Positions 1 to 10,016 of a DNA stretch of 64,000 bases are shown piece after piece. The stretch spans positions 102,805-166,804 of the forward strand of contig CAYXTR010000005.1 in NCBI GenBank assembly GCA_964468185.1, in the 5' to 3' direction. The notes under the pieces are model-generated. The model made no database searches. It had not been told where the DNA came from and saw nothing but the letters and a program-made list of their open reading frames with translations. Source of the DNA: JANQFV01 sp964468185. Its GTDB lineage: Bacteria > Planctomycetota > Phycisphaerae > UBA1845 > Fen-1342. Each line of letters opens with the position of its first letter. The stretch's first letter is position 1. A program made the position numbers and the translations under genes.

Positions 1-1874
<1,874 letters not shown>

Positions 1875-1912
1875 GGGCGTGGTCTCATGCCGGGTTGCGC
1901 CGATGTAAGCGA

Positions 1913-1962
1913 CGCGGGAAAGTGGGACGGGTCGCACGATCGCGTCGTCTCACGTTCCCGCG
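1913..1962 (-). terminator. Inverted repeat between efp and secA
   Basis: CGCGGGAA (1913-1920) and TTCCCGCG (1955-1962) form a perfect 8-bp inverted repeat with a 34-nt loop, just past the efp stop codon. No T-tract follows on the minus strand, so it could be a factor-dependent terminator or a structured spacer before secA. Confidence 0.3.
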
Positions 1963-1998
1963 CCGCCTGAATCCCACGGTGCGTCCGGTAGTATCTGA

Positions 1999-2565
1999 TT
2001 ATTCCTTGGACCGGCTGATATATTCTCCGGTCCGGGTGTCGATCTTCAACTCTTCGCCGATGTCGATGAAGGGTGGCACCTTTACGCGGAGGCCGGTCTC
2101 CATCGTGGCTTCCTTGCTCTGATTGGTCGCCGTGGCGCCTTTGACGACCGGGGGCGTGTCGGCGACCTTCAGTTCGACGGTGTTGGGCAGTTCGACGCCG
2201 ACGACCTTGCCGTCGATGAACGACACCTGCACGACCTCTTCGCCGCGGAGGTAGAGGTTGGCATCGCCCATGAGGTCATTGGGGACCTCGACCTGTTCGA
2301 AGGTCTGTTGATCCATGAGGACGAAGTGGTCGCCGGAGTGGTACAGGTATTGGAAATCCTTCGTATCGACGAACTGGACATCGACCCGGTCGTCGGGGGA
2401 GAAGCGTTCGTCGATCTGCCGGCCGTCCATGATGTTCTTGAGCTTGATCTGTAAATAGCTGCGCCAGTTGCCTTTAGAGACGCGTGTCACGTCTACGACG
2501 CTGTAAAGGCTGTCCTGGTAATTGATGACCTTGCCTCGTTTGAGGTCGTTCGCCTTCTCGGCCAT
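1999..2565 (-). CDS. efp: Elongation factor P with atypical tip loop
   Basis: EF-P binds between the ribosomal P and E sites and relieves stalling at polyproline stretches. The 188-residue product has the full three-domain length. It ends in the family signature 'IDTRTGEYISR', and the central part 'VELPNTVELKVADTPP' is typical. An ungapped alignment with E. coli EF-P across the domain I hairpin places Asn33 ('SKGNWRSY') where E. coli has the modified Lys34 ('KPGKGQAF'). The lysyl/hydroxyl modification site is therefore absent, although Lys31 and Arg35 lie nearby. The ATG at 2565 follows a spaced purine-rich site. secA lies downstream. Confidence is high for EF-P; the meaning of the tip is inference. 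Confidence 0.95.
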   Translation of the reverse strand: MAEKANDLKRGKVINYQDSLYSVVDVTRVSKGNWRSYLQIKLKNIMDGRQIDERFSPDDRVDVQFVDTKDFQYLYHSGDHFVLMDQQTFEQVEVPNDLMGDANLYLRGEEVVQVSFIDGKVVGVELPNTVELKVADTPPVVKGATATNQSKEATMETGLRVKVPPFIDIGEELKIDTRTGEYISRSKE

Positions 2566-2674
2566 GCCTGAACTCCTGCCATCTGCTGACGCCCCGGGGT
2601 CGACGGTTCCGGGATGCAGGGGTACCGCGTCGACGGCGTAAGCTGCTGGTTACCCGAGTCATACAGAGCGACGC

Positions 2675-2704
2675 AGTATAGCACGGGTGCGTGCGGATTG
2701 CGAA
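2675..2704 (-). promoter_or_regulatory. Candidate sigma70-type promoter for efp
   Basis: On the minus strand TTCGCA (2699-2704) is followed after 18 nt by TATACT (2675-2680), which would start transcription near 2668 and leave a leader of about 100 nt before efp. The -10 box is good and the -35 box weak. Confidence 0.45.
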
Positions 2705-2756
2705 TAGGCTGGGCCATAGCGATGCCCGATAACGTTGACCCGGTCGGCGTGCCATC

Positions 2757-3542
2757 GTGCGGGTCGCGGCCTATACTCGCGACGTGGAAACCTGTGCACT
2801 GCAATCCGGGTCGAACGGCAATGCCATTTACGTCGAGGCGGGGGGCGTGCGGCTGTTGTTCGACGCCGGCATCACCGGGTTGCAGGCGAGGAAGCGCCTG
2901 GCGCTACATGGGCGGGACATGTCTGACGTGGATGCGTTGGTCATCTCGCACCGCCACGGTGACCATGCACGATATGCCGGCGTGTACCAGCGGAAGCACA
3001 GGTTTCCTATCTACATGAGTCCTGCGACGCAACATGCGGTGGCACCGTTTATCGGGAAGGTTCACGACGTTCGCGTGTTTCGGCCCGGCGAGCGGCTCGA
3101 GTTTGGCGCGGTCACAATCCACACTCTGGCAACGCCTCACGACGCGGCGGAGAGCGTGGCGTTTGTGGTCGAGCATGAGGGGCGGCGGCTGGGGATTCTG
3201 ACGGATCTGGGGCACCCGTTCAGTGCGCTGGCGTCAACGCTGGAGGAGCTTGATGCGGCGTATTTGGAGAGCAATTACGATCCCGAGATGCTGGCTTGTG
3301 GGCCATACACCGCACAGCTGAAGGCTCGCATCGCCGGACGCGGTGGGCACTTGTCAAATGGCGAGGCGGCGCTGCTGCTGCGACACTGCATGAAGCGGCC
3401 GGCGTGGGTGGCGCTGGCGCATCTGAGCCAGCAGAATAATTCGCCGGAGCTTGCCCTGGCGTGTGCCCGGCGCGAATTGGGCAGCGCGTATCCGCTCCAG
3501 GTTGCGAGTCGTTACCAGGTTTCGGAGATGCTGACGGTCTGA
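2757..3542 (+). CDS. MBL-fold metallo-hydrolase (WalJ/YycJ type)
   Basis: A cytoplasmic metallo-beta-lactamase-fold hydrolase. It opens with the WalJ-type 'LQSGSNGNAIYVE' and has the metal-binding 'SHRHGDHARY' (HxHxDH), a later His in 'LATPHDA', and 'ILTDLGH' supplying the bridging Asp. Family members are putative nucleases or phosphodiesterases; the Bacillus member sits with the WalRK cell-wall regulators. No walR or walK is seen here. The frame opens at GTG 2757. The internal GTG at 2784 puts the first residues at 'METCALQSGSNGN', which matches the usual family start better, so the true start may be 2784. It is transcribed divergently from efp, and its last 31 nt overlap the convergent metzincin gene. 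The substrate is unknown. Confidence 0.82.
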   Translation: MRVAAYTRDVETCALQSGSNGNAIYVEAGGVRLLFDAGITGLQARKRLALHGRDMSDVDALVISHRHGDHARYAGVYQRKHRFPIYMSPATQHAVAPFIGKVHDVRVFRPGERLEFGAVTIHTLATPHDAAESVAFVVEHEGRRLGILTDLGHPFSALASTLEELDAAYLESNYDPEMLACGPYTAQLKARIAGRGGHLSNGEAALLLRHCMKRPAWVALAHLSQQNNSPELALACARRELGSAYPLQVASRYQVSEMLTV

Positions 3543-4615
3543 GCGGAGCGGAGGCCGACGGTGTGCTGGAGGATCCAGCCGGAGTCCTCGTAGCCGACTG
3601 GAAAGACGGACGCGTCTGCGGCAGCGGGGGCGAAGCCGGCGCCGTGGACGAGATCCCAGGCGGTCAATGCGCAGTCCATCAGATTGTCTTCGCCGCTGAC
3701 ATGGTAGAGGCCCAGCAGGTGGCCGAGTTCGTGGCCGGCGACCTCGCCCATCATCTGGCCCATCTGCTCGGCTGAGAGTCGCATGCCGGCGTACATGCTG
3801 AAGTTCTCAACGTAGATGATGGCCGCATCGCTGGGGTTGCGATTGAAGCGGTCGACGCTGTCGGCCTGCCCGGCGCGGCGGTCGTCGCGGCCGCCGAAGT
3901 GGATGGTTGAGTGTGCGTCAGCGGGCGGCGGCTGCTCATCTGAGGAAATGAACGTGACGTTGTAATCGGCGTAGCGGGCGCGTAGTGTTCGTGTGATGGT
4001 AGCGCGCAGGATAGCGCTCTTGCCGTCGTAGCGTGGGCTGAGGGCGGCGGCGTCGAAGGCGGCGAAGGAGATGGCGGTTCGGTGGCCGATTTCCACGTCG
4101 TTGGCGCCAGAGAAGTTCAGGTAGACCACTTGCTCCTGTGGCGGAGGTGTACCGACGTCAAGCTGCTGGACGACGGTAGCGGTGATTTCGGCGGGCTCCT
4201 GTGAGTCATTGGCTACGCCGAGAAAGAGCGAATCAGTGGGCGCGAACGCAACTACGTTGAGTGTGACATCGACTGATGCGGGGCCGCGATCCAGGAGCCG
4301 CAGTTCGGCGTCGAGCAGGGCGAGGGTTACGCGTGCGGCGGTGGGCCCGCGCACATCGGCGAAGACGCGCCATGCCTCGCCGGGCGTCGCCGGCCCAAGG
4401 TCGATGAGCGTGTGCGTCCTGGCGGCGAGCGTCAGTGTGTGCGTTTGCGCGTGGTCAGCGGCATCCAGGGCGCGCCGCCGAGCGTTGTGCAGGCCGAACA
4501 ACTCGGGCAGCCCCGTGGACAGGTCGCCGCAGCCGGTCAGGGCGGCGACAATGACGCCCACCAGCAGCGCGCGTCGCGATCGCAATTCCCAGCGGCATGT
4601 TTGCAGTATGGCCAT
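3512..4615 (-). CDS. Metzincin-type zinc metalloprotease lipoprotein
   Basis: A 367-residue secreted protein. The N-terminus has a hydrophobic signal ending in a lipobox-like 'VAALTGC', so it is probably a lipoprotein. Near residue 295 it carries 'GHELGHLLGLYH', an exact HExxHxxGxxH metzincin zinc site, followed by 'DNLMD', a plausible Met-turn. The roughly 250 residues before the catalytic motif include a beta-rich stretch that may be a prodomain. The start at 4615 is supported by GGAGGT 8 nt upstream. The 3' end overlaps the convergent MBL-fold gene by 31 nt. It is likely an extracytoplasmic endopeptidase; the substrate and exact family cannot be assigned by eye. Confidence 0.8.
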   Translation of the reverse strand: MAILQTCRWELRSRRALLVGVIVAALTGCGDLSTGLPELFGLHNARRRALDAADHAQTHTLTLAARTHTLIDLGPATPGEAWRVFADVRGPTAARVTLALLDAELRLLDRGPASVDVTLNVVAFAPTDSLFLGVANDSQEPAEITATVVQQLDVGTPPPQEQVVYLNFSGANDVEIGHRTAISFAAFDAAALSPRYDGKSAILRATITRTLRARYADYNVTFISSDEQPPPADAHSTIHFGGRDDRRAGQADSVDRFNRNPSDAAIIYVENFSMYAGMRLSAEQMGQMMGEVAGHELGHLLGLYHVSGEDNLMDCALTAWDLVHGAGFAPAAADASVFPVGYEDSGWILQHTVGLRSAQTVSISETW

Positions 4616-4820
4616 ACAGGACGACCTCCGTAAGACGCGTTTCCGTCAGGAAATATCGGGTCGTCCGAGCGTGGGATTCTGCTATATCGTGCGGGTTTGG
4701 GAGCCTTGTGTAGGTTCGCGCAAGAAGGGGGGTGCGAAACGCAGTGGATTGCGCGGCGAAGTGGTGCTTGTTGCGCGACAGGCTATCCTCGGCACCGCGC
4801 AAATATGGGGTGTGGCGCAA

Positions 4821-4858
4821 ACACGAAGGCCGTGACTCGTAGAGCCACGGCCCCGTGT
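4821..4858 (-). terminator. Stem-loop downstream of sppA
   Basis: GGCCGTG (4828-4834) pairs with CACGGCC (4846-4852), and the outer ACACG/CGTGT arms extend the helix. It lies about 45 nt past the sppA stop codon. No long T-run follows. Confidence 0.45.
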
Positions 4859-4903
4859 TTGGCGGAGGTTGCTCCCGCCGGTGGTTTGTCGTGGACCATG
4901 CCG

Positions 4904-6766
4904 TTAGCGGATATGCGGAACGGTCGTCATGAAGCAGCCGACATGTTCGTCACGCAGGATGATCAGGTTTCCGAGCGTGCGGAGCATGTCGCGGGCCTGG
5001 GCCGGGGCTAGTTCCTGCAGCAGTGGGAGGCCGGCGCGCAGGAGCGGATCGCCGAGGGCGGCGGCTTCCGCGTCACGCTCGATTGGGTAGTCGTCCCATT
5101 TCTCCGTCTGCATGATTTGTGAGAAGAAGCGCACGAACTCGGCGATGTCGGAGGCGGGCGGCACGTGATGTACGGCGTAATCATCTCCGAGGCCGGCCTC
5201 GCGTGCTGCCAGGTCGAGGGCCGCATCGAGGCCGCCGATGCGATCGACGAGGCCCAGTTCCAGGGCCTGCTGCCCGGTGAAGACGCGTCCGCCGGCGAGC
5301 TCATCGAAATCCTTCTTGAGCTTCTGGCCGCGCGAGCTCATGACGCGCTGCTTGAACTGCTCGTAGGTCGTTGTGAGGTACTTCTCGATCCAGGCCTCTT
5401 CGGTTTCGTTCCATTTGCGATGCATGCTGACGAGACCCGCATGGCGACCGCGCTTGAACTCGGCAGTCGTGATGCCGAGCTTTTCTTCGAGCAGGCCTTT
5501 CCAAACGAACTTGCCGCCGACGACGCCGATGGAGCCGGTGATCGTGGTGCTTTCGGCGAAGATGGTGTCGCCGGGGAGGGCGACGTAGTAGCCGCCGCTG
5601 CCCGCGACGTTGCCCATGCTGACGATCAAGGGCTTCTCGTTGGCGAGATCTGTGGCGGCTTTCCAGATGATGTCGCTGGCGAGGGCCGAGCCGCCGGGCG
5701 AGTCGACGCGGAGCACGACGGCTTTGATGGCGTCGTCCGAACGGGCGTGCTCGAAGGCTGCCCGGATGGTCGTGCTGCCGGCGACGCCGCCGCCGAAGGG
5801 GCCTTCATCGTTAGGGCCGACGACGATCATGCCGTCAACGTAGATGAGCCCGACGCCGGGCGGCGCCTGCATGGGGTCGTCCATCATGCCCCGGCCGCCG
5901 CTCATGATCATGGTCATGACTTCCTGCATGAGCGAATCGAAGCTGACGTCCATCTCGTCGCGGGGGCGGTACTTGTCGAGTACACGGACGTCGGAGCCGA
6001 ACTCCTTGTGGATGAGCTGTTTGAATGTGGAGAACGATGATACGTCATCGACGAGGCGGGCTTTGTGGGCGGCGACGGCACTGAGCGGGGCCTGGTCGAC
6101 GAGCGACGTGACTTCCTTGACGCTCAGGCCACGGCTTTCGGCGATCATCTTGAGCCAGTGCTCGTACAGTCCGTCGAGCAACCAGTTGATGTTGGCGGCC
6201 GCCTCTTCGCTGGGGGTCTTCCGCGTGAAGGGTTCGTGTGCGGACTTGTAGTCGCCGCGGTGTTTCATCTGCGTTTCGATGCCGAGCTTCTCCAGCATGC
6301 CCTTGTAGTACCAGAGCTCGGCGTAGAGGCCGATGATGGCGAGGTCGCTGTTCTCGGCGAGCGTGACGTGGTCGGCTGCGGACGCGAGGGCGTAGGTCAG
6401 ATTGTCCGCGTAATCGAGATAGCAATAGATGGGTTTGCCCTGGTCCCGGAAGTCCTGGAGGGCGCGGCGCATTTCTTCAACTTGGGCGAAGCCCATGACT
6501 GGTTGTTCAATGATCAGCACCAGGCCGTCGATGCGGCTATCTGCGCCGGCCTTCTGCACGGTGCCAAGCCAGCCGTGCAACGTGGTCATATCCTCTTCGG
6601 CGAGGATGGCCATCAGGCCGGCGGAGTCGCTGGCGGACTCGAGCATCGGGCCGTTGACGCGCATCTTGAGCACTGTCTTGCCCGCCAGCGCGGGTGTGCT
6701 CGTCGCGGTGAGGGTGATGATCAGCAGGCCGGCGATAACGCCGACCTTGGGCAGTGACTTCAACAT
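4904..6766 (-). CDS. sppA: Signal peptide peptidase SppA (long form)
   Basis: A membrane-associated serine protease of family S49 that digests cleaved signal peptides. With start 6766 (AGGAG 7 nt upstream) the protein has 620 residues and a leader 'LPKVGVIAGLLIITL'. Longer in-frame starts to 6835 lack a ribosome site. It has the two tandem S49 domains of the E. coli-type 67-kDa enzyme. The N-terminal half contains 'RGDYKSAHEPF' with the general-base Lys, and the C-terminal half contains 'GNVAGSGGYYVA' with the nucleophilic Ser. Motifs such as 'LRVDSPGGSALASD' and 'GSIGVVGGKF' agree. It stands alone, between the metzincin gene and crcB. Confidence 0.92.
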   Translation of the reverse strand: MLKSLPKVGVIAGLLIITLTATSTPALAGKTVLKMRVNGPMLESASDSAGLMAILAEEDMTTLHGWLGTVQKAGADSRIDGLVLIIEQPVMGFAQVEEMRRALQDFRDQGKPIYCYLDYADNLTYALASAADHVTLAENSDLAIIGLYAELWYYKGMLEKLGIETQMKHRGDYKSAHEPFTRKTPSEEAAANINWLLDGLYEHWLKMIAESRGLSVKEVTSLVDQAPLSAVAAHKARLVDDVSSFSTFKQLIHKEFGSDVRVLDKYRPRDEMDVSFDSLMQEVMTMIMSGGRGMMDDPMQAPPGVGLIYVDGMIVVGPNDEGPFGGGVAGSTTIRAAFEHARSDDAIKAVVLRVDSPGGSALASDIIWKAATDLANEKPLIVSMGNVAGSGGYYVALPGDTIFAESTTITGSIGVVGGKFVWKGLLEEKLGITTAEFKRGRHAGLVSMHRKWNETEEAWIEKYLTTTYEQFKQRVMSSRGQKLKKDFDELAGGRVFTGQQALELGLVDRIGGLDAALDLAAREAGLGDDYAVHHVPPASDIAEFVRFFSQIMQTEKWDDYPIERDAEAAALGDPLLRAGLPLLQELAPAQARDMLRTLGNLIILRDEHVGCFMTTVPHIR

Positions 6767-7096
6767 GACACTCTCCTTCACTTCGGTATTTGCTTGACCG
6801 CCCGGGCTGTTCATCGTGCGACACACGGAAAGCATGGCCCAGGAATTCGCGTGGGGCGATTATAGATCCCGGCGTCTTTCACACCGGGGTGTGCCTGTCG
6901 AAAGTTGTGGTGATGTTGAGTGCTGCGGTTCATGCTGATGCTCACCGGGTGGACTGCACCCGCCTGTATCGCTTGCGCAGACAAGATCATACAATCGACG
7001 CCGCACTGGCATTCTCTGGCGGCGCAGCGCAGGCGCGGTTTGCACTGCCTCGGCAGGGGATTCGGGTGCCCCGCAGCGATATTCGGAGTTTTTGTA
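6767..7096. other. 330-bp divergent intergenic region sppA/crcB
   Basis: This holds the divergent start regions of sppA and crcB. I see one small hairpin (GGGTG-gactg-CACCC near 6948-6962) and TACAAT near 6990, but no convincing promoter pair, no fluoride riboswitch motif and no believable gene. Confidence 0.4.
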
Positions 7097-7480
7097 ATGA
7101 CGAAGGTAGTATTGATCGCGTTGGGAGGTGGTGTGGGATCGGTGCTGCGCTATGCGCTGGCCGGTGTAGGACAGCGATTGACGACCACCGACTTTCCGCT
7201 GGGCACGCTGCTGGTCAATGTCGCGGGCTGCTTATTGATTGGCTTTCTGTATGCGGCGCTGGCGGGGCCATGGTTGATACGCGAGGAGTATCGCGTGGCG
7301 ATTCTGGTGGGGCTGCTTGGCGGTTTTACAACGTTTTCGACATTTGGTTATGAGACGTTCGGCCTGCTCAACGAGCGGCAGTATGCGTTGGCGGCGGCGA
7401 ATGTGGGGGCGAGTGTGGTTCTGGGGCTCGCGGCGGTGTGGCTTGGTTATCGCGTGGCTGAGCGGGCATTTGGAGTTTGA
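7097..7480 (+). CDS. crcB: Fluoride efflux channel CrcB/Fluc
   Basis: A small dual-topology membrane channel that exports fluoride. The 127-residue product has four hydrophobic helices and the family motifs 'GGGVGSVLRYAL', 'PLGTLLVNVAGCLLIGFL' and 'GLLGGFTTFSTFGYE', which hold the pore Asn and the Phe/Thr-Ser pathway residues. The start is ATG 7097, where the channel family begins; upstream codons in the same frame are not family sequence. The neighbouring DUF190 gene starts 2 nt after the stop codon, so the two are surely co-transcribed. No fluoride riboswitch is recognisable upstream. Confidence 0.95.
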   Translation: MTKVVLIALGGGVGSVLRYALAGVGQRLTTTDFPLGTLLVNVAGCLLIGFLYAALAGPWLIREEYRVAILVGLLGGFTTFSTFGYETFGLLNERQYALAAANVGASVVLGLAAVWLGYRVAERAFGV

Positions 7481-7482
7481 GC

Positions 7483-7848
7483 ATGAAGATTCCCCAACAG
7501 GGTTATCTACTGCGCGTGTTCATCGGGGAGAGCGACCAGTGGCAGGGAAGACCGCTTTACGAAGCGATCGTATTGAAGGCCCGTGAGCTGCACCTGGCCG
7601 GGGCGACGGTGCTGCGTGGGCCGATGGGGTTCGGGGCGCGCAGCCGGCTGCACACCGCGAAGATACTGCGACTTTCGGAGGATTTGCCAATTGTGATCGA
7701 GATTGTGGATAGCCGGGAGCGGATTGACCTGCTGTTGCCGCATATTGATGGGATGGTTTCGGAGGGGCTGGTTACGCTCGAGCGGGTGGAGGTGATCAAG
7801 TATCGGGCGGAGGGGGAGAGTGGAGGGGCTGCGGGACTAAGGGATTGA
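7483..7848 (+). CDS. DUF190 family protein
   Basis: A soluble 121-residue protein of the DUF190 family, recognisable by 'LLRVFIGESDQW', 'LAGATVLRGPMGFG' and 'LPIVIEIVDSRERI', which suggest a PII-like ferredoxin fold. DUF190 genes are often found beside crcB, so a link to fluoride or halide handling is likely, but no biochemical role is established. ATG 7483 follows GGAG in the end of crcB and lies 2 nt past the crcB stop codon. A TTG at 7477 would overlap crcB and is less likely. Confidence 0.88.
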   Translation: MKIPQQGYLLRVFIGESDQWQGRPLYEAIVLKARELHLAGATVLRGPMGFGARSRLHTAKILRLSEDLPIVIEIVDSRERIDLLLPHIDGMVSEGLVTLERVEVIKYRAEGESGGAAGLRD

Positions 7849-7964
7849 TGTGGGGCACGGGAGCGTGTTGCATCGGGTTGCATGTTGGGGTTGTGTTGCT
7901 TTAAGATCTGTTTATTGAACAGTTTGCGTTTACTTGGTTATCGAGATTCCTCAGGATTGGCGAC

Positions 7965-8888
7965 ATGATGCAGCGCAAGACCGCGTGCAGTCAGCGGGGA
8001 GAACTGAAAGGGTTCACCCTGATTGAGCTGCTGGTTGTGGTGGCGATCATCGCGCTACTTGTCTCCATCCTGCTGCCCTCGCTTCAGAATGCCCGCAAGC
8101 AAGCGCAGACGGTGGCGTGCATGTCGAATCTCAATCAGATCGTCCTCGCCCTGCGCATGTACCAGGATGAGCATGCCGGCTGGCTGCCATTGTCGGATTG
8201 TTCGGAAAGCGTGTACGGCGACGGCGTCGGATCGTCGTGGAGTGAGGCCGCGTGGTTCGTGCCGAAGCGCAAGCTGTGGTTCTATCAGTTGACGTACACG
8301 TACATGGGGAATCCGGATGCGTACATTTGTCCGGCGGATCCGTTTGCGGGTGAGTTTGAGTTTGAAGCGCGCGATGACATCACCAAACCGGCGTGTGGCT
8401 ATGGCCTGACGTATATCATTCGCCATTGGGGAACCGACCTGTTCAACCTGGATCGGTATCAGCCGAGCATGCCGTCGGGGACGATTCTGCTGGCGGAAGT
8501 TGGGCCGGATTCCGGGCCCGAGTATGCGCCGCTGCACGGGAGTGCTGACGATGGCTCGGTGGCGTGGCCGTGGCGCGATGGTGGCAGGCTGTTGTGGGAT
8601 GACGGTGTGCGCGCGTGGTATCCGGGCGTCACGTGGCTGACGGCGCGGCACCTCGGGGCGATCAACATGGTGTCGATGGACGGCGCCATTCGCCGGGTGC
8701 CGACTGTTGAGCAACTCACGTCGGAGATCGAGGATCGCTACGACGACTGCTACGGTTTCATCTGGCAACCGGGCGATAGCGTATACCTGTGTCCGTTGTG
8801 CTTTGGGCAGCCGGGGTACGGGCCGACGCGGCACTACAACTTCGCACCGTCGAATCTGCGCTGGTGGACGGGGGCGTTTCCTGAGTGA
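7965..8888 (+). CDS. Type II secretion-like pseudopilin with H-X9-DG motif
   Basis: The 307-residue product has the prepilin leader 'GELKGFTLIELLVVVAII', cut between Gly and Phe by prepilin peptidase, followed by a hydrophobic helix. Near the C-terminus 'HLGAINMVSMDG' gives exactly His-nine-Asp-Gly, the H-X9-DG processing-associated signature common in planctomycetes and related phyla. The central domain has several Cys and Tyr/Trp-rich segments ('YICPADPF'). Such proteins are numerous in these genomes and are thought to be pseudopilins or surface proteins. No secretion ATPase or secretin is nearby, so its partner is unknown. Confidence 0.87.
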   Translation: MMQRKTACSQRGELKGFTLIELLVVVAIIALLVSILLPSLQNARKQAQTVACMSNLNQIVLALRMYQDEHAGWLPLSDCSESVYGDGVGSSWSEAAWFVPKRKLWFYQLTYTYMGNPDAYICPADPFAGEFEFEARDDITKPACGYGLTYIIRHWGTDLFNLDRYQPSMPSGTILLAEVGPDSGPEYAPLHGSADDGSVAWPWRDGGRLLWDDGVRAWYPGVTWLTARHLGAINMVSMDGAIRRVPTVEQLTSEIEDRYDDCYGFIWQPGDSVYLCPLCFGQPGYGPTRHYNFAPSNLRWWTGAFPE

Positions 8889-8911
8889 TGCGCGAGATAC
8901 GGGGTGTGCTG

Positions 8912-9985
8912 CTAACGCTGTGGGGGCGGGCGGCGTTTCTTCTTCTGGGTCTTGGCGCGGAGGAGGCCGGCGCGGGGTTCGAGCCAGAGGTCGGCGGTGT
9001 TACCGCGAATGAAGTGTTGATGGCCGAGGGCGGCGATCATGGCGGCGTTGTCGGTGCAGTACTTCATTGGCGTGAGGTGCAGCGTCAGGCCGGCTTCGCT
9101 GCATGCACCTTGGAGCTGTTCGCGGAGGGCGGAGTTTGCCGCAACGCCGCCACCGATGACGATGTTTGGCACGCCGGTGTCTTTGGCGGCGGCGATGGTC
9201 TTGGTGACGAGCGTGTCGACCAAGGCGGCTTGAAAGCTGGCGGCGACGTGGGCGAGTTCCTTCTGGCTGAGGTGCTGGGCGGAGCCGTACTTTTTGCCCG
9301 TGCCGTAAACGTGGTACAGCACGGCGGTTTTCAGGCCGCTGAATGAGAAGTTGTGGTGCGGATCGCGCATCCAGGTGCGCGGAAAGTCGATGGCGGCCGG
9401 ATTGCCGTCGCGGGCGACGCGATCGACGACGGGGCCGCCGGGGTAGCCGAGCTCGAGGATAGCGGCGACCTTGTCGAACGCTTCGCCGGCGGCGTCGTCG
9501 ACAGTCTGGCCGAGCAGCTTGATGTCGAAGTAGTCGCGGACGTGGTAGAGCGAGGTGTGGCCGCCGCTGACGACCAGGGCGATGGCGGGGAAGGGGGGTT
9601 CGTCGGTGATCAATGCAGCACTTGTCGCGTGCGCTTCGATGTGATCGACGGGGACGAGGGGCAGGTTGCAGGTCAGGGCGAGCGTCTTGGCCGCCGTAAC
9701 GCCGATGAGGAGCGAGCCGATGAGGCCGGGGCCGGCGGTGACGGCGATGGCGTCGAGGTCGGCGTAGGTGATGTTGGCGGCTTGCAGGGTTTCTTCTACG
9801 ATCAGGCGGATCTGTTCGATATGGGCGCGGGAGGCGATTTCGGGAACGATGCCGCCGTACCTCTCGTGCAGCTTGACTTGCGAACTGACGAGGTTGCTGC
9901 GTACGTCGCGACCGTTGACGACCACGGCGGCGGAGGTTTCGTCGCAGGACGTTTCGATGCCGAGGATGGTGGTCTGTTTGCTCAC
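8912..9985 (-). CDS. tsaD: tRNA N6-threonylcarbamoyladenosine transferase TsaD
   Basis: TsaD transfers the threonylcarbamoyl group to A37 of ANN-decoding tRNAs, working with TsaB and TsaE. The 357-residue product starts with 'ILGIETSCDETSAAVV' (ASKHA nucleotide-binding motif), has 'TAGPGLIGSLLIGV', and carries metal ligands in 'DHIEAH', 'VSGGHTSLY' and the C-terminal 'TDNAAMIA'. The third residue of HIEAH is a mild variant of the usual HIEGH. The length is normal, with a short basic C-terminal tail. It lies 31 bp downstream of the MDR oxidoreductase gene on the same strand. tsaB and tsaE are not in the window. Confidence 0.95.
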   Translation of the reverse strand: MSKQTTILGIETSCDETSAAVVVNGRDVRSNLVSSQVKLHERYGGIVPEIASRAHIEQIRLIVEETLQAANITYADLDAIAVTAGPGLIGSLLIGVTAAKTLALTCNLPLVPVDHIEAHATSAALITDEPPFPAIALVVSGGHTSLYHVRDYFDIKLLGQTVDDAAGEAFDKVAAILELGYPGGPVVDRVARDGNPAAIDFPRTWMRDPHHNFSFSGLKTAVLYHVYGTGKKYGSAQHLSQKELAHVAASFQAALVDTLVTKTIAAAKDTGVPNIVIGGGVAANSALREQLQGACSEAGLTLHLTPMKYCTDNAAMIAALGHQHFIRGNTADLWLEPRAGLLRAKTQKKKRRPPPQR

Positions 9986-10016
9986 GTCGAGATTCGCTCA
10001 ACAGGGAGAAGTTGGC

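Noticed and set aside
6767..7096. Fluoride riboswitch upstream of crcB
   Set aside because: The conserved GGNGAUGG and CUGAU-type blocks of the crcB motif are not found.
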